Shown piece after piece: positions 1 to 5,577 of a stretch of 6,756 nucleotides of DNA. The notes under the pieces are model-generated. The model was not told the DNA's origin, made no database searches, and worked only from the letters and a program-made list of their open reading frames with translations. Position 1 is the stretch's first letter. Each line of letters begins with the position of its first letter. The DNA lies in contig JAFGTU010000261.1 in NCBI GenBank assembly GCA_016933985.1, positions 1 through 6,756 on the forward strand, read 5' to 3'. Both the position numbers and the translations under genes were made by a program. This stretch comes from Sedimentisphaerales bacterium. Its GTDB lineage: Bacteria; Planctomycetota; Phycisphaerae; Sedimentisphaerales; Anaerobacaceae.

Positions 1-3
1 CCT

Positions 4-38
4 CGTCCCCCGTCCATCGTCCATCCTCCGTCGCCGCC
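4..38. repeat. Imperfect 7-bp tandem repeat, CGTCCAT-like
   Basis: The sequence reads as consecutive heptads: CGTCCCC, CGTCCAT, CGTCCAT, CCTCCGT, CGCCGCC. Two central units are identical and the outer ones diverge. This C-rich tract looks like an intergenic microsatellite, not protein-coding sequence, although the frame used by the downstream permease happens to stay open through it. It touches the left edge of the window, so the array may be longer than seen. Repeats of this kind often end assembled contigs, so the edge may be an assembly break. Confidence 0.6.
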
Positions 39-42
39 ACCC

Positions 43-99
43 GGGGGCTTCCGGTTCTGGACCGAACACCGCAGAAAGCCCCCAACTTTATGTTGGGGG
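43..99. repeat. Nested inverted-repeat element, REP-like or IS200/IS605-end-like
   Basis: Two nested pairings are visible. GGGGGCTT (43-50) is the exact reverse complement of AAGCCCCC (76-83), enclosing an inner weak GTTC/GAAC stem (54-57 with 64-67). Then CCCCCAAC (79-86) pairs perfectly with GTTGGGGG (92-99) around the loop TTTAT. The two structures compete for the same C-run at 79-83. A short hairpin with a TTTA-type loop, preceded by AAG, resembles the subterminal hairpins bound by TnpA at IS200/IS605 ends. The alternative pairing upstream recalls the 3' part of omega-type RNAs at such ends. A REP-type palindrome is equally possible. No transposase gene is present. It sits exactly where the permease loses its 5' end. 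Confidence 0.5.
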
Positions 100-100
100 T

Positions 101-883
101 CGCCCCGACGTCAATGCCGAGAATGCCTGGGACATCCTCAACGAGCGTGGGGATGAAGATGTCGTCCCCGCAGTCGGTGACAACGCCACTATTACCTGGG
201 CCCTCGGGAAGTCCCTCGGCGACGATATCGAGTACACCGACGAGAAGGGCCAAAAATTCAAGGTTCCCCTCGCTGGAATGCTCGAAAACTCAATCCTCCA
301 GGGCAGCCTGCTCATTGCCGAGGATCAATTCATCAAGCGTTTTCCCTCTGAGAACGGGTATCGAATGTTGCTCATCGATGCTCCGCGGGAAAAGGTCGAT
401 GCCGTAGCCGCGCATCTTTCCGAACGGCTGACCGACTTTGGTTTGGACGTATCATCCGCCAGGCAGCGCCTCGCCGCCTTCAGCCGGATCGAGAATACCT
501 ACGTCTCGATTTTCCAGATATTAGGAGGCCTCGCTCTTGTCCTCGGCAGTATCGGCCTGGGTCTTGTGGTGCTTCGCAATATGCTCGAGCGGCGAAACGA
601 GCTTGCAATGCTGCGAGCCGTCGGTTTTAATAAGGCCGCGTTGAAACGGATGGTCTTTTACGAACATTCGGGGCTTATGCTGGCAGGCCTGGCATCCGGA
701 GCGGTCGCCGCCCTTGTGGCGGTGGCGCCGGCGCTAAATGCCCCCGGAGCCGCTCGCCACGGCGGGTATCTCTCTCTGGCCCTGACCGTCGCCGCCATTG
801 CAATAAGCGGCCTGGCATGGATATGGGTTGCCGCATCTCTGGCGTTGAGCGGCGAGATGTTGGATGCATTGCGAAGCGAGTAG
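101..883 (+). pseudogene. FtsX/MacB-type ABC transporter permease, C-terminal part only (5'-truncated)
   Basis: This is the last 260 or so residues of an FtsX-like permease, the membrane subunit of an ABC system that moves lipids, lipoproteins or peptides, or acts as a mechanotransmitter. The N-terminal part is a periplasmic segment (VVPAVGD, D-I-E-Y-T-D-E-K-G, then S-I-L-Q-G). Three membrane segments follow at about 503-574, 662-730 and 770-847. Between the first two lies the hallmark FtsX motif ERRNELAMLRAVGF. Family members normally have at least four TM helices, and planctomycetal ones run to about 1,000 residues, so most of the protein is missing. The frame is open back to base 2 but has no in-frame ATG before 278, and an ATG at 278 would cut the periplasmic domain mid-fold. 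Recognisable homology begins around 107-128, just after the hairpin element. It may be a disrupted gene, or an intact gene cut by an assembly break. The stop is 27 bp before the next gene. No ATPase subunit is in view. Confidence 0.75.
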
Positions 884-910
884 GTCCCAAGGTCGATTGA
901 TAAGGACGCC

Positions 911-2335
911 ATGAAGTTAATAGCCCGGGCAATACCCGTGATAATAGCAGCCGTCGGCGTGGGCGCGATGTACGTTTGGCTCAGCGGCAGCGTAGCCGAA
1001 CACTTCGAGCCGCGGCTACCCGGCCGCGACGGCAGGCCCACCGCCGGACACCCCACCGACGCAAATCAGCCCGAAGAACCTACAAAGATAGCGGGCCGGT
1101 TGCTCAAGTCCGACGGCATCCCTGCCGACCTCCCGGGCGCCTGGCCCCGATTCAGGGGGGCCGACCTCGACGCTATAAGCAAGGAAGACGTTAAGCTCGC
1201 CCGAACCTGGCCCGAACAGGGGCCTGATGTCCTCTGGTCCATACCGGTTGGAGAGGGTTATGCCGGCGCCGCAGTGCTGGCGGGCAGAGTCTATATTGTC
1301 GATTACGACCAGGAAAAAGACGCCGATGCGATTCGATGCCTGTCCCTTGCAGACGGCAAAGAAATCTGGCGGTATTCTTATCCAATCAAAATCAAGCGCT
1401 GGCACGGCATGAGTCGTGGCGTCCCGGCGGTGACGGATAAGCACCTTGTCGCTATGGGTCCCAAATGTCACGTTACATGCGTGGATTCGATGACAGGCGA
1501 GTTTCGCTGGATGTTTAATCTCGTCAAAGAGTTCAAAACGATAATACCCGAATGGTACACCGCACAGTCTCCTCTGATCGATGACGGCAAGGCCATAATT
1601 GCGCCGGCAGGCGACGTCCTGATGATAGCCGTGGACTGCGAAAGCGGCAGGATACTCTGGAAGACGCCCAATCCGGATGGCTGGGTGATGACACATTCGT
1701 CAATTGTTCCAATGGACTTCAACGGCAAACGATTTTATGTCTATTGCGCCGGCGATCAGGTCAAAGGCGCGGTCGTAGGCGTCTCGGCCGAAGACGGCAC
1801 AGTTCTATGGCAGTATGATCAATGGAAGGTGCGTTTTAATGTACCAACGCCCGTTGTAGTCGCCCCTGACAGGATACTTCTAACCGCCGGCTACAGCCAG
1901 ACGGAAAAGGGATGCACGATGCTGCGATTCACAGAGAACGACGGCAAAATAGCGGTGGAATCGGAATTCCTCCATTCAACGGATGTGTTCGGCTCGATAC
2001 AGCAAACACCGATTTTCTATAACGGTTATATCTACGGGGTAAGGCCTGATGAGCAGTTGGTCTGTCTTGACCAGGGCGGCAATGTTGTCTGGACGAGCAG
2101 CAGCGCCAATAAATTCGGCTTCGGCCCATATACTATCGCCGACGGACTAATGTATGTTATGAACAGTTCGGGCAGGCTGACTTTAGTGCGGCCGGATGCT
2201 TCCGGCTATGTGCAGCTTGCACAGGCCGACGTGATCGATGGCCATGAAACATGGGGCCCGATGGCCGTTGTATCGGGCAGATTGATCGTTCGAGACCTCC
2301 GCAGAATGATGTGCCTTGATGTTTCGCAGCATTGA
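911..2335 (+). CDS. Membrane-anchored PQQ-like (BamB-like) beta-propeller protein
   Basis: The 474-residue protein has an uncleaved-looking N-terminal TM anchor (about residues 4-26) and a Pro/Gly-rich linker (30-62). From W78-P-R-F-R-G onward it is an eight-bladed PQQ-like propeller. Blade repeats are visible as A-x-D/E-G-x-x-x-W motifs: LADGKEIWRY (146-155), SMTGEFRWMF (193-202), CESGRILWKT (243-252), SAEDGTVLWQY (292-302) and LDQGGNVVWT (386-395). The C-terminus closes with the half-blade RDLRRMMCLD. The fold should sit on the periplasmic side. It lacks the vicinal Cys-Cys disulfide and CxxCH haem motif of true PQQ alcohol dehydrogenases, so a scaffold or binding role is more likely than catalysis. 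AAGGA (902-906) lies 4 bp before the ATG. It follows the permease remnant by 27 bp on the same strand and is separated from the next genes by a promoter. The substrate is unknown. Confidence 0.88.
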   Translation: MKLIARAIPVIIAAVGVGAMYVWLSGSVAEHFEPRLPGRDGRPTAGHPTDANQPEEPTKIAGRLLKSDGIPADLPGAWPRFRGADLDAISKEDVKLARTWPEQGPDVLWSIPVGEGYAGAAVLAGRVYIVDYDQEKDADAIRCLSLADGKEIWRYSYPIKIKRWHGMSRGVPAVTDKHLVAMGPKCHVTCVDSMTGEFRWMFNLVKEFKTIIPEWYTAQSPLIDDGKAIIAPAGDVLMIAVDCESGRILWKTPNPDGWVMTHSSIVPMDFNGKRFYVYCAGDQVKGAVVGVSAEDGTVLWQYDQWKVRFNVPTPVVVAPDRILLTAGYSQTEKGCTMLRFTENDGKIAVESEFLHSTDVFGSIQQTPIFYNGYIYGVRPDEQLVCLDQGGNVVWTSSSANKFGFGPYTIADGLMYVMNSSGRLTLVRPDASGYVQLAQADVIDGHETWGPMAVVSGRLIVRDLRRMMCLDVSQH

Positions 2336-2344
2336 TAACCCGTA

Positions 2345-2373
2345 TTGAAACGGAAGGTCGTTTAAGCTATAAT
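2345..2373 (+). promoter_or_regulatory. Sigma70-type promoter upstream of the NHL/Fe-S cluster
   Basis: A -35 box TTGAAA (2345-2350) and a perfect -10 box TATAAT (2368-2373) are separated by the ideal 17 bp. Transcription would start near 2380, leaving a leader of about 57 nt before the ATG at 2437. A 5-bp inverted repeat, AAACG (2348-2352) and CGTTT (2359-2363), overlaps the -35 box and spacer and could be a small operator, though it is short enough to be chance. It is the best promoter match I noticed in the window. It implies that the genes from 2437 onward can be transcribed independently of the propeller gene upstream. Confidence 0.7.
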
Positions 2374-2401
2374 ACCCTTTCGCTAAAAGATGGGTTTTGA
2401 C

Positions 2402-2422
2402 CCCCCAGGATGAACCTGGGGG
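2402..2422 (+). repeat. Leader hairpin, second copy of the C5/G5 palindrome family
   Basis: CCCCCAGG (2402-2409) pairs perfectly with CCTGGGGG (2415-2422) around the loop ATGAA. It is followed by CTTAAGGTG, whose AAGGTG (2426-2431) is the likely Shine-Dalgarno site for the ATG at 2437, 5 bp on. Read on the minus strand it becomes AAGCCCCCAGG-TTCAT-CCTGGGGG, closely matching the hairpin at 79-99 in the same C5/G5 arrangement. No U-run follows, so it is not an intrinsic terminator. It falls at about +22 to +42 of the predicted transcript, immediately before the ribosome site, where it could affect mRNA stability or translation. Confidence 0.6.
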
Positions 2423-2436
2423 CTTAAGGTGTCGAG

Positions 2437-3477
2437 ATGAACAGACTTCCAGCAGCGGCGAACGTAAAAATACTGCTTGGCGCGCTAATAGTGCTTGCAA
2501 CGTTAGTTGCCGCTGTCTCCGTTATGAAACTCGATTCCTTCGGAAACCGAGGAAACAGCATCGGCAGAAAGTTCACAGACGAAATCACCGAATTGGCGCG
2601 GATCGACCCGAATCTGATCCTCTACGAGGAGTCGTCCATCAGAATCAGCACCGGATTTGAACAGTCGCAGGCCATTGCCGCTGATTCAGAGGGACGCATC
2701 TATGTGGTTGGTGATAACGCCCTTCGGGTTTTCACTCCCAGTGGTGAGCCAATCAGCCGGATTAGTCTGTCGCAAACCGTCCTGTGCGTGGAGCCGGGCA
2801 ATGACGGCAGGATATATGTCGGCACAAGGGATCACGTCGAGGTCTTTGATACACAAGGCCAACGAATCGCAGCATGGCAAAGTCTCGGCGACAATGCATT
2901 TGTAACTGCTGTTGCTGTTTCAGGAGACGATGTCTTCGTTGCCGATGCCGGCAATCGCATTGTTGTCCGTTATGATCTCTCGGGGAAAATTGCCAACAGG
3001 ATCGGCGAAAAGGACCTTGAGCGAAACGTCCCCGGTTTTGTGGTTCCGAGTCCCTATTTCGATCTGGCCGTCTCAAAGGACGGACTGCTTCGAGTGGCTA
3101 ATCCCGGTCGGCTGCGTGTAGAGGCATATACTCTTGACGGGGACTTTGAGTTCTCATGGGGTAAATCTTCCGTGGCCGTGGAAGGGTTCTGCGGATGTTG
3201 TAATCCCGCGAATATTGCCATGCTGCCGAGCGGCGGTTTTGTTACCTCTGAGAAGGGCCTGGCAAGGGTGAAGCTCTATGATTCGCAGGGCACGTTTGTC
3301 GGTGTCGTTGCCGGTCCCGATCAGTTGCTTGAGGGCGCAGCGCCGTACGTCGCCGTGCTGCCCGAGCAGCACCGGGTCGGAGGATTCGATGTCGCCGTCG
3401 ATCCCGAAGGCCGCGTTTTGGTCCTCGATAGAGCAAAGAACGCGGTCAGGTTTTATACCAGGAAGAAGGCTGAATAA
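2437..3477 (+). CDS. Membrane-anchored six-bladed NHL-repeat beta-propeller protein
   Basis: The 346-residue protein has an N-terminal TM anchor (about residues 11-30), a short linker and a six-bladed NHL propeller. Blades are visible around residues 79-101 (GRIYVVGDNALRVFTPSG), 119-141, 158-183 (DVFVADAGNRIVVRYDLSG), 209-235, 259-285 and 317-341 (GRVLVLDRAKNAVRFY). Blade five begins with E-G-F-C-G-C-C-N-P (249-257), a three-cysteine motif with vicinal C254-C255. The C-C-N-P core followed by SEKG-x-x-R-V-K-x-Y recurs, as far as I recall, in NHL proteins found beside ferredoxin genes. The cysteines may bind a metal or cluster, or form a disulfide. The propeller should lie in the periplasm. It is the first gene after the 2345-2373 promoter, and its stop overlaps the next start by one base. 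Its ligand is unknown; an electron-transfer scaffold role is inferred from its neighbours. Confidence 0.87.
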   Translation: MNRLPAAANVKILLGALIVLATLVAAVSVMKLDSFGNRGNSIGRKFTDEITELARIDPNLILYEESSIRISTGFEQSQAIAADSEGRIYVVGDNALRVFTPSGEPISRISLSQTVLCVEPGNDGRIYVGTRDHVEVFDTQGQRIAAWQSLGDNAFVTAVAVSGDDVFVADAGNRIVVRYDLSGKIANRIGEKDLERNVPGFVVPSPYFDLAVSKDGLLRVANPGRLRVEAYTLDGDFEFSWGKSSVAVEGFCGCCNPANIAMLPSGGFVTSEKGLARVKLYDSQGTFVGVVAGPDQLLEGAAPYVAVLPEQHRVGGFDVAVDPEGRVLVLDRAKNAVRFYTRKKAE

Positions 3478-3707
3478 TGCATAATAATCCTTCAGATTTC
3501 ACGGGCCGTCGCCGTTTGTTGCTCGGCTCCATGCGCTGTGCCGCTTGGGCTCTGCTGTGCGCCGCAGCGGGTTTGCTGGCCGCCAAGAGGCATCGATTGA
3601 TACGCAGGGGCGTTTGTATTAACAATGGGCTGTGCGGGCGATGTAAGGTCTTCGAGACCTGCCGGCTGCCGCTGGCTTTGTCGGCAAAGAGAACTCAAAA
3701 GGAATAG
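3477..3707 (+). CDS. Small Tat-like cysteine-motif protein, function unknown
   Basis: I do not recognise a named family for this 76-residue protein. It has a twin-arginine-like start (G10-R-R-R-L-L-L-G), a hydrophobic Ala/Leu segment (about 20-36) ending GLLAAK, then a basic stretch. A compact cysteine motif follows, C47-x5-C53-x2-C56-x5-C62, which could hold a [4Fe-4S] cluster or another metal. The N-terminal plan (arginine pair, hydrophobic segment, GLLAAK) is repeated in the ferredoxin encoded just downstream, and both genes share the exact 14-mer CTGGCCGCCAAGAG (3576-3589 and 3807-3820). This suggests duplication of the export region. Its ATG overlaps the previous stop (TAATG), with an AAGG site at 3466-3469. 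The overlap at one end and 3-bp gap at the other argue strongly that it is a real gene. It is probably an accessory or small electron-carrier subunit. Confidence 0.75.
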   Translation: MHNNPSDFTGRRRLLLGSMRCAAWALLCAAAGLLAAKRHRLIRRGVCINNGLCGRCKVFETCRLPLALSAKRTQKE

Positions 3708-3710
3708 GCG

Positions 3711-4277
3711 ATGGCCGAGATTAAGGACAACGTTACCAGACGTCAACTGCTCAGAACCGGCTGCTACGGAGGCTGCCTGGCAGGTCTCGGCGGCCTCGCG
3801 GGACTCCTGGCCGCCAAGAGCAGGGCCGGAGATACCGTTTGGCAGATCGACCCCTATATCTGCATCGCCTGTGGCAACTGCGAAACTCATTGCGTCCTCG
3901 AAGAATCAGCCGTCAAATGCGTTCAGGTCTATGAGATATGCGGATATTGTGATTACTGCCCCGGTTTTCACCAACCTGGAGCGGTGGCCTTGGATACCGG
4001 CGCGGAAAACGAGCTCTGTCCCACTGGAGCGATAAAACGGAAGTTCGTCGAGGACCCTTACTTTCAGTATGATATCGACGAGTCGCTCTGCGTCGCCTGC
4101 GGCAAGTGTGTCAAGGGCTGCGCCGCCTTCGGCAACGGCTCGCTCTTTCTCCAGGTCCGGCACGACCGCTGTCTGAACTGCAACGAATGTTCCATCGCAG
4201 CCGCTTGCCCGTCCGGGGCCTTCAAGCGCGTCCCCGCCGACAAACCTTACTTATTGAAGAGGGTGGAAAACGCTTGA
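3711..4277 (+). CDS. Tat-like exported polyferredoxin (NapG/NrfC-like 4Fe-4S protein)
   Basis: The 188-residue iron-sulfur protein has a Tat-like signal (T9-R-R-Q-L-L, then a Gly/Leu-rich segment to A35). It contains 17 further cysteines, enough for four [4Fe-4S] clusters. Motifs in order are C51-x2-C54-x2-C57-x3-C61, C70, C77-x2-C80-x2-C83, C103-P, C127-x2-C130-x2-C133-x3-C137, and C154-x2-C157-x2-C160-x5-C166-P. This layout resembles NapG/NrfC-type periplasmic electron carriers that work with a polytopic quinol-oxidising partner. The next gene encodes exactly such a partner. The middle motif CGYCDYCPGFHQPG departs from classic ferredoxin spacing. C18 and C22 lie inside the signal region. 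A good Shine-Dalgarno site, AAAAGGA (3697-3703), precedes the ATG by 7 bp. Its stop overlaps the next start by one base (TGATG), so coupling is likely. Its redox partners and direction of flow are not shown by the sequence. Confidence 0.88.
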   Translation: MAEIKDNVTRRQLLRTGCYGGCLAGLGGLAGLLAAKSRAGDTVWQIDPYICIACGNCETHCVLEESAVKCVQVYEICGYCDYCPGFHQPGAVALDTGAENELCPTGAIKRKFVEDPYFQYDIDESLCVACGKCVKGCAAFGNGSLFLQVRHDRCLNCNECSIAAACPSGAFKRVPADKPYLLKRVENA

Positions 4278-5572
4278 TGAGACTTTTGCCTCATACAATA
4301 ATCGCTGTAATCGCTCTTCTCAATCTGTGCGCCCCCGCATCGGCAGAGCTGCTCTTTCCCCCGCCGGAATTCGAGAGCGGCTACTTGATGCCCAGCACCA
4401 CTACGCCGCATCCTCATCAGGACGTCTATGAATACGTCGATGTTGCGGTGCTATTTGTTGCGCTTTCGCTGGCTTCATACATAGTCTTGAAGAAACGCAG
4501 CCGACGCGCGACATTCGTGCTGATGATACTCTCGCTGATCTATTTCGGCTTTTGGCGCAAGGGCTGCGTCTGCCCGATAGGCGCGATTCAGAACGTTGTC
4601 CTCTCGATTTTCGACGCTACATACGCCGTGCCGATTGCAGTTTTGCTTTTCTTCCTGCTGCCTCTTGTCTTCACGCTGTTTTTCGGCAGGGTCTTCTGTG
4701 CAGCGGTGTGCCCGCTCGGCGCGATTCAGGACCTCGTCCTGCTGCGCCCGGCATCCGTGCCTTACTGGCTCGCAAGCGGCTTGCGTGTGCTCGCCTATCT
4801 CTATTTGGGCCTGGCAGTCCTCTTTGCCGCCACTGGCAGCGCCTTTCTTATATGCCGATACGACCCATTTGTCGCATTCTTCCGCTTCAGCGGCAATGTC
4901 AACATCCTGATAATCGGCGTCTGCTTTCTATTGGTTGGGCTGTTCATAGGACGCCCCTATTGCCGGTTCTTCTGTCCTTACGGCATTATTCTAAGGCAGC
5001 TCTCTCGCCTCTCGAAATGGCAAGTAACTATCACGCCCGATGAGTGCATTCAATGCAGGCTGTGTGAGGATTCCTGCCCCTTCGGCGCTATCAGGAGCCC
5101 CGCCGTCCAGTGGCCTGCCGTCGAGTATGACAAAGCCAAAAAGAGACTTGCATTTCTGATACTGCTGATGCCCGTTCTTATTCTTCTGTGCGGATGGACC
5201 GGCTCCCGCCTCAAAAACGTAACATCCCGTATGCACCCTACCGTCCGCTTGGCCGAGCGTATCTATCTCGAAGAAGCCGGCGACGTCAACGATATTACCG
5301 ACCCCAGCACCGCCTTTCGCGCTACAGGAGAGACAATCGAAAGCCTCTATCAAAGGGCCTCGGTTATCCGCGAACGCTTCACCCTCGGTGGCTGGCTCCT
5401 CGGCGCTTTTTTGGGCCTTGTCATCGGCGTTAAACTAATCGCCGTCTCCGTATGGCGAAAAAGGACCGACTACGAGGCCGACAGGGCCGGCTGCCTGGCA
5501 TGCGCCCGATGCTTCAAATACTGCCCCAGAGAACGCCTTAGGCTCAGCAAGACTAAAAAGGAGTTTCGCTAA
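4277..5572 (+). CDS. Polytopic 4Fe-4S membrane protein (NosR C-terminal/NapH-like)
   Basis: The start at 4277 gives 431 residues with a clear signal peptide (1-23, ending A-S-A) and overlaps the previous stop by one base. An upstream in-frame ATG at 4106 would lie deep in the ferredoxin gene and place non-signal sequence first. Likely TM helices are about 52-71, 78-95, 117-137, 165-190, 207-224, 290-307 and 369-392. Cysteine motifs are C97-x-C99-P, C141-x3-C145-P, C193, C229-x3-C233-P, a ferredoxin motif C257-x2-C260-x2-C263-x3-C267-P, and another at C406-x2-C409-x2-C412-x3-C416-P. By the positive-inside rule (KKRSRR, KAKKR, WRKR loops), the C141, C229, C257 and C406 groups face the cytosol. 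The C97/C99 pair and a 60-residue loop (308-368) face the periplasm. NosR and NapH pass electrons from quinol or cytosol to periplasmic enzymes. The FMN domain of NosR is absent, and the terminal extra ferredoxin motif is not typical of NapH (about 290 residues). Confidence 0.87.
   Translation: MRLLPHTIIAVIALLNLCAPASAELLFPPPEFESGYLMPSTTTPHPHQDVYEYVDVAVLFVALSLASYIVLKKRSRRATFVLMILSLIYFGFWRKGCVCPIGAIQNVVLSIFDATYAVPIAVLLFFLLPLVFTLFFGRVFCAAVCPLGAIQDLVLLRPASVPYWLASGLRVLAYLYLGLAVLFAATGSAFLICRYDPFVAFFRFSGNVNILIIGVCFLLVGLFIGRPYCRFFCPYGIILRQLSRLSKWQVTITPDECIQCRLCEDSCPFGAIRSPAVQWPAVEYDKAKKRLAFLILLMPVLILLCGWTGSRLKNVTSRMHPTVRLAERIYLEEAGDVNDITDPSTAFRATGETIESLYQRASVIRERFTLGGWLLGAFLGLVIGVKLIAVSVWRKRTDYEADRAGCLACARCFKYCPRERLRLSKTKKEFR
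5558..5563 (+). promoter_or_regulatory. Strong but distant Shine-Dalgarno site AAGGAG
   Basis: AAGGAG lies within the last codons of the polytopic Fe-S gene, 14 bp before the ATG at 5578, further than the usual 5-9 bp. No ATG, GTG or TTG in the next gene's frame lies at a better distance. Initiation may rely partly on ribosomes terminating at 5572. Confidence 0.45.
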
Positions 5573-5577
5573 AGATT

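Noticed and set aside
90..407. A 105-codon plus-strand frame starting at the ATG inside the hairpin loop
   Set aside because: Its translation is rich in Ser, Pro and Arg with no recognisable motif, and it overlaps the permease frame, which carries clear family motifs. It is an out-of-frame shadow.
278..883. Treating the ATG at 278 as the true start of the permease
   Set aside because: Clear family-like sequence (VVPAVGD, YTDEKG) continues in frame upstream of 278, so this Met is internal and the protein is truncated further upstream.
1016..1696. A 226-codon minus-strand frame
   Set aside because: It lies wholly opposite the PQQ-like propeller gene. Its translation shows no domain pattern, while the plus strand shows repeated blade motifs.
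911..2335. A catalytic PQQ-dependent dehydrogenase
   Set aside because: There is no vicinal Cys-Cys, no CxxCH domain and no recognisable Trp-docking pattern of quinoprotein dehydrogenases. The protein is shorter (474 residues) and looks like a BamB-type propeller.
2402..2422. The hairpin as an intrinsic terminator of the gene ending at 2335
   Set aside because: It is not followed by a U-run, and it lies downstream of a strong promoter in the leader of the next gene.
4106..4276. An N-terminal extension of the polytopic Fe-S gene from the ATG at 4106
   Set aside because: It would overlap 170 bp of the ferredoxin gene, including its last two cysteine motifs in another frame, and it would bury the clean signal peptide that begins at 4277.
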